A stretch of DNA of 11,834 nt from UBA1081 sp045658165. GTDB lineage: Bacteria > Bacillota > Clostridia > Oscillospirales > Acutalibacteraceae. Position numbers and translations under genes: made by a program. Positions 3,711 to 10,994 of the stretch are shown piece after piece. The DNA lies in contig JAZOUN010000019.1 in NCBI GenBank assembly GCA_045658165.1, positions 1 through 11,834 of the forward strand, read 5' to 3'. Each line of letters opens with the position of its first letter. The stretch's first letter is position 1. Below the pieces are notes generated by a model, which was not told where the DNA came from, did not search any database, and was given only the letters and a program-made list of their open reading frames with translations.

Positions 3711-5471
3711 TTGAAATACGATTTTACAAGCATTCCCGACCGCAGAAACTGCGGCAGTAACAAGTGGAACGGTGCAAAAAATGCATCCCCCGAATTTGTG
3801 CCTCTTTCTGTGGCTGATATGGAGTTTTATCCTGCACCGCAGATTGTTGAAGCAATAAAGAAAACAGCAGAAAATTCTGTTCTCGGCTATACAAGTCCGA
3901 CAGATGAATATTTCGATGCTGTTGTTTCGTGGATGAAGCGCAGACATGATTTTGATGTAAAAAAAGAATGGATTATCAACACTCCCGGTGTTGTTGATGC
4001 CCTTGCAATACTCATTCAGGCAAGTACAAATCCCGGTGACAGTGTAATCATTCTCACACCTGTTTATTATCCCTTTGATATGGCTGTACTTGCAAAAAGC
4101 CGCAAAATAGTTTACAGCGAACTGATTGAAAATGACGGCAGATACGAAATTGACTATGAAGACCTCGAAAAGAAATGTAAAAAAGCAAGTGCACTTCTTT
4201 TCTGCAATCCTCATAACCCTGTGGGCAGAGTATGGACAAAGGAAGAGCTTAAAAAAGTTGCCGATATATGCTGTCGTAACGATGTTTTCATTATTGACGA
4301 TGAAATTCATCACGACCTTATTATGCCGGGCTATGAGCACACTGTAATGGCAAATGTGGGCGATTTTGTGCTCAATAACATTGCAATATGTACAGCGCCC
4401 AGCAAAACATTCAACCTTGCAGGTCTTCAGTGTTCAAATATCATTATTCCCGATTCAAAAACACGTGCAAAGGCTACAGCATGTTCACTTTTCAATATGC
4501 AGATGGGACTTAACATTTTTGCTTATCCTGCATGTATTGCTGCATATAACGAGTGTGAAGACTGGCTTGATGAACTCATTACAGTTGTTCACGAAAATGC
4601 AGTGCTTGTTGAAAACTTTATGGCAGAGAATTTTCCCGAAATCAGAGTTTTCCCCCTCCAGGGTACATATCTGCAATGGCTTGATATGAGAAAGCTCGGA
4701 ATGACTCATGTGGAGCTTCGTAAAATGCTTGAAAATGCAGGACTTTACCTTGATAACGGTGAACTTTTCGGACCTCTCGGCAGAGGTTTTCAGCGAATCA
4801 ACCTTGCCTGTGCAAAGGTTACAATAGAGAAAGCTCTTGACAGATTCAAAAAGGCTGTGGAAGAGGTCAGGGCAGGATGGGATGCTGACGGCAAACCTTA
4901 TCACAAGACTCTAGCAGTCGGTGAAAAGCTCGAAAACTTTGTTTATGATTCACCCAAAGGTACAAATAAGACTCTCAGCGGCAAGACTTTTATAATTTTC
5001 TCAAGATTCTATGAATGTGAGCTTTGCAGAGTGCTTCTTGCATCATTCACAGCGGCTTATCCCATTTTTAAGGCAATGGGTTATGACATAAAATTCATCA
5101 TGCAGAGTGATGTTTATACACTTGCAAAGAATCAGAAGAAATATCCCTTTGAGCTGATTGCTGACCCCGAATGCAGACTTTATGATATGTATAATGTCTT
5201 TGAAGCAGACGGCATTGTGAATATGCTTGCAGGAGACAAACTGATTGAATTTGTTATAGGCAAGAATGTTTATAAGATGCTGAATCTTGATATGATAGAA
5301 TCGGTCAATTCTGCAATGGCACCTGCCGAAGAATCAGACGGTCCGAGAGAAAATCAGCTTTGTGCATTCTTTGCGGTCGATAAGAATATGAATATCACTT
5401 ATGCTCACTACTCAAAGACAATGACAGATTTCCCCGATGTGAAAGACATCATAAAGATTCTCGGAAAGTGA
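3711..5471 (+). CDS. MalY/PatB-type C-S lyase fused to a thioredoxin/peroxiredoxin-like domain
   Basis: This is a 586-residue two-domain protein. Residues 1-390 are a PLP enzyme of the MalY/PatB group (cystathionine beta-lyase or cysteine-S-conjugate lyase, which yield a thiol, pyruvate and ammonia). Visible motifs are PLSVADMEFYPAPQIVEAI (31-49), YTSPTDEYFDAVVSWMKRRHDF (60-81), CNPHNPVGR (165-173), IIDDEIHHDL with Asp197 for the PLP ring nitrogen, APSKTFNLAGLQ with Lys232 as the PLP lysine, and Arg362 for the substrate carboxylate. Normal family members end near residue 390. Residues 400-586 have a thioredoxin fold resembling AhpC/TSA-like or PRX-like2 proteins: FIIFSRFYECELCRVLLASF (CxxC at Cys436/Cys439), then FELIADPECRLYDMYNV. 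The start is TTG with a strong AGGGAGG ribosome binding site. The permease gene follows at 10 bases. The fusion is unusual; the lyase assignment is firm and its substrate is not. Confidence 0.9.
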   Translation: MKYDFTSIPDRRNCGSNKWNGAKNASPEFVPLSVADMEFYPAPQIVEAIKKTAENSVLGYTSPTDEYFDAVVSWMKRRHDFDVKKEWIINTPGVVDALAILIQASTNPGDSVIILTPVYYPFDMAVLAKSRKIVYSELIENDGRYEIDYEDLEKKCKKASALLFCNPHNPVGRVWTKEELKKVADICCRNDVFIIDDEIHHDLIMPGYEHTVMANVGDFVLNNIAICTAPSKTFNLAGLQCSNIIIPDSKTRAKATACSLFNMQMGLNIFAYPACIAAYNECEDWLDELITVVHENAVLVENFMAENFPEIRVFPLQGTYLQWLDMRKLGMTHVELRKMLENAGLYLDNGELFGPLGRGFQRINLACAKVTIEKALDRFKKAVEEVRAGWDADGKPYHKTLAVGEKLENFVYDSPKGTNKTLSGKTFIIFSRFYECELCRVLLASFTAAYPIFKAMGYDIKFIMQSDVYTLAKNQKKYPFELIADPECRLYDMYNVFEADGIVNMLAGDKLIEFVIGKNVYKMLNLDMIESVNSAMAPAEESDGPRENQLCAFFAVDKNMNITYAHYSKTMTDFPDVKDIIKILGK

Positions 5472-5481
5472 GGAAAAATTT

Positions 5482-6870
5482 ATGAAAAAAGAAGCTACTG
5501 CTGAAAACAAAAAGAAATTGGGCGTTGCCGAGCTTGCCTGTTACGGAATAGGTAACTGTATCGGCTCGGGTATTTTCGTTTCGATGGGTACGGCAATCGG
5601 ATTTACGGGCAGATCAATCACACTCGCACTTGTGTGTGCTTGCATTGTTGTTCTTTTTGCTTATTCCTACAAAACACTCATGTCGGGTATGTTTGTGCTT
5701 CCCGGCGGTCACTACAGCCAGTCGGCACTTCTTCAGCCGCCTCTTCTTGTTGGTGTTTCTGCAATTTCGGGCATTTTTGTGGGACTTGCTTTTGCGATGT
5801 ACGGTCTTTCAATTGTAGAATATGCGTCAATCATATTCCCGCAGATTGAACCTTTCGGAAAGTTTGTTGCAATCGGTATTATCACCCTTTTCTTCGCAAC
5901 AACATTCCTCGGCGGCAAATTTATGGGCAAATTCAACCTTGTAATGGTTGGTGTGCTTATTCTTTCTCTTCTTATTTATATTATTGCAGGTCTTCCCAAA
6001 GTTGATTTTTCAACCGCTAACCCTGCATCCGAAGGCTATTTCAGTGACGGACCTTTCGGATTTATTATGGCTGTTGCTATGATGAGCTTTGCCTGTCAGG
6101 GTGCAACAAGACCTATCGAAATGACACCCGATGCAAAAAATCCAAAGAAAACACTTCCCAAGGCTATTCTTATTGCGTCATTCGTTGTTATGATTGTCTA
6201 TGTGCTTATTGCCATTGTAACTGCAGGCGTACTTCCCATTGAGCAGGTTGCAGACAGAAACCTCGGTGTTGTTGCAGAGCAGATTTTCCCGCGCTCTATT
6301 TATGTTATCTTCACTCTCGGCGGTGCTTGCTTTGCAATAGCAACTTCTCTTTACGGAGCTATTGCAGGTGTACAGCATCCCATGCTTGCAACAATTCAGG
6401 ACGGCTGGCTTCCTGCATTCCTCGGCAAGAAAAACAAAAAAGGCTATCCCTGGGTTATGATGCTTGTGCTTTACATAATTGCGATTGTGCCTGTTTTTGT
6501 TGATATGGGACTCGATGACCTTATCTCACTTATGATGATTCCCACAATGATTCTTAATCTTGTCAACAACTGTCTTATGTTCAGACTGCTTAAAAAATAC
6601 CCTGCAGCGTGGAAAAACAGCTTTTTCCACATGCCCAAGGCAGCATTTGTTGTTACAATCATTCTTGCGATTTTCGCAGATCTGCTTATCAGTGTTGCAC
6701 TCTTCACAACTCTTGAAGCAGGCGACCAGTATTTCCTTATTGGTATGATTGTATTCCTTTTCGGATTCAGCTTTTACAGAATCAAGACAGGAAAAATCAA
6801 TCTCAAAGACCTTGAAAATGCAAAACAGCAGGCTGAAAAGGCTGTGGAAGAAAGCATGGCAGTCAACTGA
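5482..6870 (+). CDS. APC-superfamily amino-acid permease
   Basis: This 462-residue membrane protein has about twelve predicted transmembrane segments and belongs to the amino acid-polyamine-organocation superfamily. The first segment carries GIGNCIGSGIFV (about 23-34), the Gly-Ser-Gly unwound helix that binds the amino-acid backbone. LPGGHYSQSALLQP lies near the third segment. FACQGATRPIEMTPDAKNPKKTLPKAI (about 203-229) matches the sixth segment and the loop typical of the family. The C-terminal tail is charged and cytosolic (AKQQAEKAVEES). It begins 10 bases after the C-S lyase stop with GTGAGGA as ribosome binding site, and a terminator follows the stop. It therefore very likely imports, or exchanges, the substrate or product of the lyase, such as cystine, a cysteine conjugate or a gamma-glutamyl compound. 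Specificity cannot be read from sequence. Confidence 0.9.
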   Translation: MKKEATAENKKKLGVAELACYGIGNCIGSGIFVSMGTAIGFTGRSITLALVCACIVVLFAYSYKTLMSGMFVLPGGHYSQSALLQPPLLVGVSAISGIFVGLAFAMYGLSIVEYASIIFPQIEPFGKFVAIGIITLFFATTFLGGKFMGKFNLVMVGVLILSLLIYIIAGLPKVDFSTANPASEGYFSDGPFGFIMAVAMMSFACQGATRPIEMTPDAKNPKKTLPKAILIASFVVMIVYVLIAIVTAGVLPIEQVADRNLGVVAEQIFPRSIYVIFTLGGACFAIATSLYGAIAGVQHPMLATIQDGWLPAFLGKKNKKGYPWVMMLVLYIIAIVPVFVDMGLDDLISLMMIPTMILNLVNNCLMFRLLKKYPAAWKNSFFHMPKAAFVVTIILAIFADLLISVALFTTLEAGDQYFLIGMIVFLFGFSFYRIKTGKINLKDLENAKQQAEKAVEESMAVN

Positions 6871-6880
6871 ATATGATTTT

Positions 6881-6907
6881 AACCCCATCGTTACGGTGGG
6901 GTTTTTA
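6881..6907 (+). terminator. Terminator of the C-S lyase/permease operon
   Basis: AACCCCATCG (6881-6890) pairs with CGGTGGGGTT, with one wobble, followed by TTTTT. It closely resembles the stem at 2127-2148. Confidence 0.9.
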
Positions 6908-7059
6908 TTGCATTCTGAAAACTAAACAACGGCTGAAAAATTGTTGTTTTTCTGCACTAATCTGAAACATATGACAAGTTGAAAAATGTATAATTGAACA
7001 AATGCAAAAAAAATTATAAAAAGGTATGTACAAATTTAATAAATGGTGATAAAATAATC

Positions 7060-7079
7060 TTGTTTTGATACGAAAACAA
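7060..7079. promoter_or_regulatory. Inverted repeat just before the purC ribosome binding site
   Basis: TTGTTTT (7060-7066) and AAAACAA (7073-7079) are exact complements around GATACG and overlap the first A residues of the AAAGGAG ribosome binding site. It could be an operator or a weak hairpin that modulates translation. The 150 bases upstream are AT-rich and show only poor promoter candidates (for example TATAAT at 6989-6994 without a clear -35). I see no purine riboswitch. Confidence 0.35.
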
Positions 7080-7094
7080 AGGAGTGTTACACTA

Positions 7095-7778
7095 ATGGTA
7101 AAGATTTATGAAGGAAAAACAAAAGATGTTTACTCTCTTGACAACGGCAATGTAATGCTTAAGTTCAAGGATGACTGTACAGGTAAAGACGGTGTGTTTG
7201 ATCCCGGTGAAAACAGTGTAGGTCTCACAATCGAAGGTATCGGCAGAGCTAACCTTGAAACTTCAATTCATTACTTTGAACTTCTCAAGGCAGCAGGCAT
7301 TAAAACACACTATGTAGGTGCTAATGTTGAAGATGCAACAATGGAAGTTCTTCCCGGTAAAGTTTTCGGTCACGGTCTTGAAGTAATCTGCCGTCTTGTT
7401 GCAACAGGCAGCTTCATCCGCAGATACGGTGAATATATCGAAGACGGTACTGTTCTCGAAGGCGGTTATGTTGAATGTACATTCAAGAACGATGCTCTCG
7501 GCGATCCTCTTGTTACAGGGGAAGGCCTTGCAGCTCTCGGAGTTATGACTCCCGCTATGTTCGAAAGCATGAAAGAACAGACACTCAAAATCACAAAGAT
7601 CGTTGCTGATGATCTTAAGTCAATCGGCCTTGATCTCTGGGATATCAAGTTTGAGTTCGGTTACAACAATGACGAAGTTATTCTCATTGACGAAATCGCT
7701 TCAGGTAACATGAGAGTTTATAAAGACGGTAAAATCGTTGAACCCGTTGAACTCACAAAGCTCATCCTTAACAGATAA
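7095..7778 (+). CDS. purC: Phosphoribosylaminoimidazole-succinocarboxamide synthase (SAICAR synthetase)
   Basis: This cytosolic enzyme of de novo purine synthesis joins CAIR and aspartate with ATP to make SAICAR. The 227-residue protein shows the family order: KIYEGKTKDVYSL (3-15) with the glycine-rich nucleotide segment; MLKFKDDCTGKDG (21-33); GIKTHYVG (75-82); GLEVICRLVATGSFIRRYGEYIEDGT (96-121), the substrate-binding core with LEVxxR and the GSxxRRYG segment; FKNDALGDPLV (130-140), the KNDxxGDP motif; and WDIKFEFG with LIDEIASGNMRVYKDG (194-219). Length is normal. A TTG at 7065 is in frame, but only the ATG at 7095 has a ribosome binding site (AAAGGAG, 7078-7084, 10-base spacing). It stands alone, with terminators on both sides and no other pur gene in view. 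The FDPGE segment departs slightly from the classical enzyme. Confidence 0.95.
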   Translation: MVKIYEGKTKDVYSLDNGNVMLKFKDDCTGKDGVFDPGENSVGLTIEGIGRANLETSIHYFELLKAAGIKTHYVGANVEDATMEVLPGKVFGHGLEVICRLVATGSFIRRYGEYIEDGTVLEGGYVECTFKNDALGDPLVTGEGLAALGVMTPAMFESMKEQTLKITKIVADDLKSIGLDLWDIKFEFGYNNDEVILIDEIASGNMRVYKDGKIVEPVELTKLILNR

Positions 7779-7795
7779 TTTAAAAGTAACACAGA

Positions 7796-7822
7796 AACCA
7801 CCGGAAAACCGGTGGTTTTTTT
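7796..7822 (+). terminator. Terminator of purC
   Basis: AACCACCGG (7796-7804) pairs perfectly with CCGGTGGTT (7809-7817) around AAAA, followed by a T run to 7822. Confidence 0.93.
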
Positions 7823-7837
7823 GTGGTGAATACAGAT

Positions 7838-7874
7838 AAAACAAGCAGTCACCGCCTGAGAGGTAGTGACTGCT
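7838..7874 (-). terminator. Minus-strand terminator of the dockerin/CAP gene, repeat copy 1
   Basis: AGCAGTCAC (7844-7852) pairs perfectly with GTGACTGCT (7866-7874). On the minus strand it is followed by TTGTTTTA. It lies just downstream of the stop at 7882. The whole 37-base unit recurs at 9622-9658 with one base changed. Confidence 0.8.
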
Positions 7875-7881
7875 GATTCTT

Positions 7882-9534
7882 TTATTGTATCATATGTAAC
7901 ACAAAGTAATAATAACCATTTTCGGCAAAGTAATATGCAACACCTATCTGAGTGTATGTTGATGTGAGCATTACATCGCAGAGAGGAGAGTTATACAAAC
8001 TTGCTACCACTTGTGTAGCGTCAGGATCTTTGAATTTTGCCGAGAGTTCTATGACTGAACAATTGTTGAACTTGTTGTAATCATCAAATATTGTATGATA
8101 AGAGCTGCCGTCAGGTCTTGTGGTTCCGCCGCAGTCATATATCTCTTTTGCCCTTGCCAGGGTGATTTCAGAAAGCTCTGCATTGAAAGTCAGTGGATAA
8201 AGACCGTGTGAAGCTCTGTATTCATTAATAATTAAAAATGTTTCATAAGCCAGGTCTTCTGTAGAAACAGGGGGTGTTGTTGATCCTGTTGTGGTTGACT
8301 CTTCGGGAACAGTGGTTGACTCATTGTTATTTGTTTTTATTGTATGTGCCGCAAAGTAAGTATATCCGTCTTCTGCGATATAACATGCAATGCCTATCTC
8401 CTTATATTTAGTTGTTGTGAGAATGGCATTGTGCGAAGGGGAGTTTCGCCAACCATTGACTGCTCTTGCTGCATCAGGAGCTCCTATTTTTGCAAGGATT
8501 TCACCTACCGGAATTGCGTTGAACTTGTTGTAATCATCAAATACACTCCAGAAATCTCTGCCGTCCGGTCTTGTGTGACTCCACAAGACAGAAGCTTCTT
8601 TTGCCCTTACTAATGTGATTTCAGAAAGCTCTGCATTGAAAGTCAGCGGATAAAGACCGAGTGATGCCCTGTATTCATTGATAAGTATAAATGTTTCATA
8701 CGCCAATTCTTCTGTTGAAACAGGTTTTGTTGTAGTTTCAATAACGGTTGTGGTTTCCGGAACTCTTGTAGGGGGTTCGGGCGCAGTTGTTGCTTCTGTA
8801 GTAGTTGCAGTTGTGGTTTCGGGCGCTTCCGTCGTTGTTTCAGGAACTGATGTAGTGCTTTCCGGAACAGTAGTATGCTCTTCAGGAACCTTTGTAGTAG
8901 TCTCGGGAGCTGTGGTGGATTCCTCCTGAGCTTCCGTAGTTGTTTCGGGAACTGATGTGGTAGTTTCCTGAATGGTGGTGTGTTCTTCAGGAGCTTTTGT
9001 TGTAGTCTCGGGAATTATTGTTGTAGTTTCAGGGATTGTAGTGGATTCCTCGGGAGTATTTGTTGTAGTTTCTTCTGCAGATGTGTTTTCAGTCTCTGTT
9101 GTTGTCTCTGCAATGGTGGTTGTTTCGCAGGGAGTTTGCGTCACAGATTCTGTTTCTGTTGTCTGCTCTGTTATTTCAGAATCGGGCTCGCTTGTAGGTT
9201 CTGTGTAATCGCAGTTGAGACAGCTTCCTGCTGATATATCGTGTCCGTAACGTATGCAAACAAGGCTTTCGAGGCTTGCTGCTGCACGAAGAATGTAACG
9301 TGCATCAATAGCTGTGATTATGTTGTCATTATCAATATCAGCAGACTCAATGTCCGGTGCAGAATAGAGCTTTGCAGATGCGAGAAGTGTTATACGTGCA
9401 TCGGCTGCAGTGATTTTACCGTCATTGTTAACATCGCCAAGCAAAACTGACGTTTCAGTTCTTGCATTTATAAAAAATGATGCTGAAAATATTATTGCTA
9501 AAAATAATGCTGAAAATCTTTTTATATGTTTCAT
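7882..9534 (-). CDS. Secreted dockerin protein with Thr-rich linker and two CAP/SCP domains
   Basis: The protein has 550 residues. Residues 1-25 are a signal peptide (basic MKHIKR, then a hydrophobic core). Residues 31-92 are a type I dockerin: two calcium-loop repeats, GDVNNDGKITAADARITLL and ADIDNDNIITAIDARYIL, which normally dock proteins onto cohesins of a cellulosome-like scaffold. A short CLNC segment follows. Residues 111-272 are a Thr/Pro/Glu/Ser linker with a 35-residue super-repeat. CAP domain 1 (272-399) keeps the cavity residues His320, Glu345, His368 and His397. CAP domain 2 (423-550) is a clear tandem copy, sharing NEYRAS-GLYPLTFNAELSEITL, but has Thr471 and Cys519 in place of two of the histidines. 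The ATG has CAGGAG (9541-9546) at six bases. The domains give no enzymatic role. It is single-gene, with its own promoter and terminator. The CAP and dockerin assignments are firm; the biological role is unknown. Confidence 0.92.
   Translation of the reverse strand: MKHIKRFSALFLAIIFSASFFINARTETSVLLGDVNNDGKITAADARITLLASAKLYSAPDIESADIDNDNIITAIDARYILRAAASLESLVCIRYGHDISAGSCLNCDYTEPTSEPDSEITEQTTETESVTQTPCETTTIAETTTETENTSAEETTTNTPEESTTIPETTTIIPETTTKAPEEHTTIQETTTSVPETTTEAQEESTTAPETTTKVPEEHTTVPESTTSVPETTTEAPETTTATTTEATTAPEPPTRVPETTTVIETTTKPVSTEELAYETFILINEYRASLGLYPLTFNAELSEITLVRAKEASVLWSHTRPDGRDFWSVFDDYNKFNAIPVGEILAKIGAPDAARAVNGWRNSPSHNAILTTTKYKEIGIACYIAEDGYTYFAAHTIKTNNNESTTVPEESTTTGSTTPPVSTEDLAYETFLIINEYRASHGLYPLTFNAELSEITLARAKEIYDCGGTTRPDGSSYHTIFDDYNKFNNCSVIELSAKFKDPDATQVVASLYNSPLCDVMLTSTYTQIGVAYYFAENGYYYFVLHMIQ
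8719..9204 (-). repeat. Low-complexity Thr/Pro/Glu repeat in the CAP gene linker
   Basis: This codes for residues 111-272, built from ETTT, PEE and PETTT blocks. A longer unit of 35 codons is visible twice: residues 177-211 (9006-8902) and 212-246 (8901-8797), both starting TTTK(A/V)PEEHTT. Such linkers are usually extended and O-glycosylated. The repetition makes the length prone to slippage and recombination. Confidence 0.85.
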
Positions 9535-9573
9535 AATAAACTCCTGAAATCAATCAGATATGATTATATAAAA

Positions 9574-9602
9574 AATATAACACCTTGCTTTCGCAAAGTC
9601 AA
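9574..9602 (-). promoter_or_regulatory. Candidate promoter of the dockerin/CAP gene
   Basis: On the minus strand TTGACT (9602 down to 9597), a 17-base spacer and TATATT (9579 down to 9574). The leader to the ATG at 9534 would be about 33 bases. Confidence 0.6.
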
Positions 9603-9621
9603 TATATTTTCATTTGTTGTA

Positions 9622-9658
9622 AAAACAAGCAGTCACCGCCTGAGAGGTAATGACTGCT
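9622..9658 (-). terminator. Minus-strand terminator of the kinase/GH4 operon, repeat copy 2
   Basis: AGCAGTCA (9628-9635) pairs with TGACTGCT (9651-9658). On the minus strand it is followed by TTGTTTTT. It is identical to 7838-7874 except for A in place of G in the 3' arm. Confidence 0.82.
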
Positions 9659-9690
9659 TTCATTATACATTATAAATTGTACATTATTAA

Positions 9691-10974
9691 TTATTTCTTG
9701 AAGAACTGGGGAAGGAAGTCCATATGTGCCTGCTTCATTTCGTAGTAGCAAGCCTTTGCTCTCTTGTAGTCACCGACGAGGGGATGAATCATAAGAGCGT
9801 TCATAGCTGCATCGTCGTCGCCGTCTCTTGCAGCGATAACTGTGTACTTTTCGTACTCCTTGACAACCTTCATAAGACCTTCGATGTGTCCGTTCCATGT
9901 CTTTCTTACGGGAACGGGCTTTGCACCGTCTGCACCGATCTGTGCTGCGATTTCAACAACATCGTCGTCATTCATAAAGGGAAGTGTGCCCTTGTTAAGA
10001 ATGTTTACAACGTGAACATCGTTCTTGTCGTTTGCAATTGAAACGATAAGTGAGCAAGCAGCAAGTGAATACTTGTGACCGCCACGCTTGTCAAGAAGAG
10101 CAGGCTTTGTAACGATTTCTTCGTTCTGATAGAGCTTAAGGAGGTCTTCTTCAATTTCCATACAAACCTGTGCACGGCTCTTTTCATCTGTCATAAGGTG
10201 ATCGAGCTTTGCATCACGGCAGTAGTAGTACTGAAGGTATGATGAGGGAATACCGCCGACAGCCTTGAGGCAACCGATATCAAAACCGTCGTCCTTGATA
10301 TTTGCCATAACCTTGGGAGCATAGCCTTCGTCGAAGAGGTCGTAAAGCTTTTCTTCGCCGTCCTTCACAACTGATGTGATCCAGCTTAAGTGGTTGAGTC
10401 CGAGATATGTGATGTCAGCATCTTCGCCTACAGCTTCCTTTGCATCGTCAATCATATCGATGGGTACGTTGCAAAGACCGATACACTTAACATTAGTGTT
10501 GTTAAGAACGTAGTCTGTAACGATACCTGAAGGATTTGTGAAGTTGATGAGCCATGCATCGGGACAGATTTCTTCAATCTTCTTGCAGATGTTGCCGATA
10601 ACGGGGATTGTACGAAGAGCCTTGAAGAAACCGCCGATACCTGTTGTTTCCTGACCGATGAGGTCATACTTGACGGGAATCTGTTCGTCAAGGTAACGGC
10701 AATGGAGCTTACCTACACGAATCTGTGTAACAACGAAGTCTGCACCCTGAAGAGCTTCATCAAGGTTGTCTGTCATAACAACTTCACAGTCGATACCTGC
10801 ATTTCTTATCATACGTACGCAAAGGTCGCCTACGATTGTTCTTTTTCTTTCGTCGATGTCCATAAGGACAAGTCTCTTGAGCTTGAGTGAATCCTGTCTC
10901 TGAAGGAAGCCGTCAACAAGCTCGGGGCAATATGTTGAACCTGAACCGATTACGGTTACGTTAATTTCTTTCAT
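9691..10974 (-). CDS. GH4 family 6-phospho-glycosidase (probable 6-phospho-beta-glucosidase)
   Basis: This 427-residue cytosolic enzyme belongs to glycoside hydrolase family 4, which cleaves phosphorylated glycosides by an NAD- and Mn-dependent oxidation-elimination mechanism. The N-terminal Rossmann motif is VIGSGSTYCPELVDGF (8-23), with Asp39 in LVLMDID for the NAD ribose. RVGKLHCRYLDE (86-97) and YDLIGQETTGIGGFFKALRTIP (103-124) follow. Next come LINFTNPSGIVTDYV (142-156), GLCNVP with metal-ligand Cys168, and LGLNHLSW with His195. The GQETTG and CNVP forms fit 6-phospho-beta-glucosidases better than alpha-galactosidases or LplD-type members, but the anomeric preference is inferred. Length is normal. 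The AAAGGAA ribosome binding site (10984-10990) lies in the 20-base gap after the kinase gene, so both are one operon ending at the hairpin at 9622-9658. Confidence 0.9.
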   Translation of the reverse strand: MKEINVTVIGSGSTYCPELVDGFLQRQDSLKLKRLVLMDIDERKRTIVGDLCVRMIRNAGIDCEVVMTDNLDEALQGADFVVTQIRVGKLHCRYLDEQIPVKYDLIGQETTGIGGFFKALRTIPVIGNICKKIEEICPDAWLINFTNPSGIVTDYVLNNTNVKCIGLCNVPIDMIDDAKEAVGEDADITYLGLNHLSWITSVVKDGEEKLYDLFDEGYAPKVMANIKDDGFDIGCLKAVGGIPSSYLQYYYCRDAKLDHLMTDEKSRAQVCMEIEEDLLKLYQNEEIVTKPALLDKRGGHKYSLAACSLIVSIANDKNDVHVVNILNKGTLPFMNDDDVVEIAAQIGADGAKPVPVRKTWNGHIEGLMKVVKEYEKYTVIAARDGDDDAAMNALMIHPLVGDYKRAKACYYEMKQAHMDFLPQFFKK

Positions 10975-10994
10975 TTTATGTAATTCCTTTCTTC

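Noticed and set aside
3645..4340. 231-codon minus-strand ORF opposite the C-S lyase.
   Set aside because: It is antisense to a strongly supported coding region. Its Cys/Phe-rich translation shows no motif and its start has no ribosome binding site.
6908..7094. Purine riboswitch or PurR box upstream of purC.
   Set aside because: No purine aptamer core and no convincing PurBox is visible. Only an AT-rich leader and a short inverted repeat are present.
8678..9208. Val/Ser-rich plus-strand ORFs opposite the CAP linker.
   Set aside because: They are the complement of Thr/Pro/Glu codon repeats, with no ribosome binding site or recognised domain.
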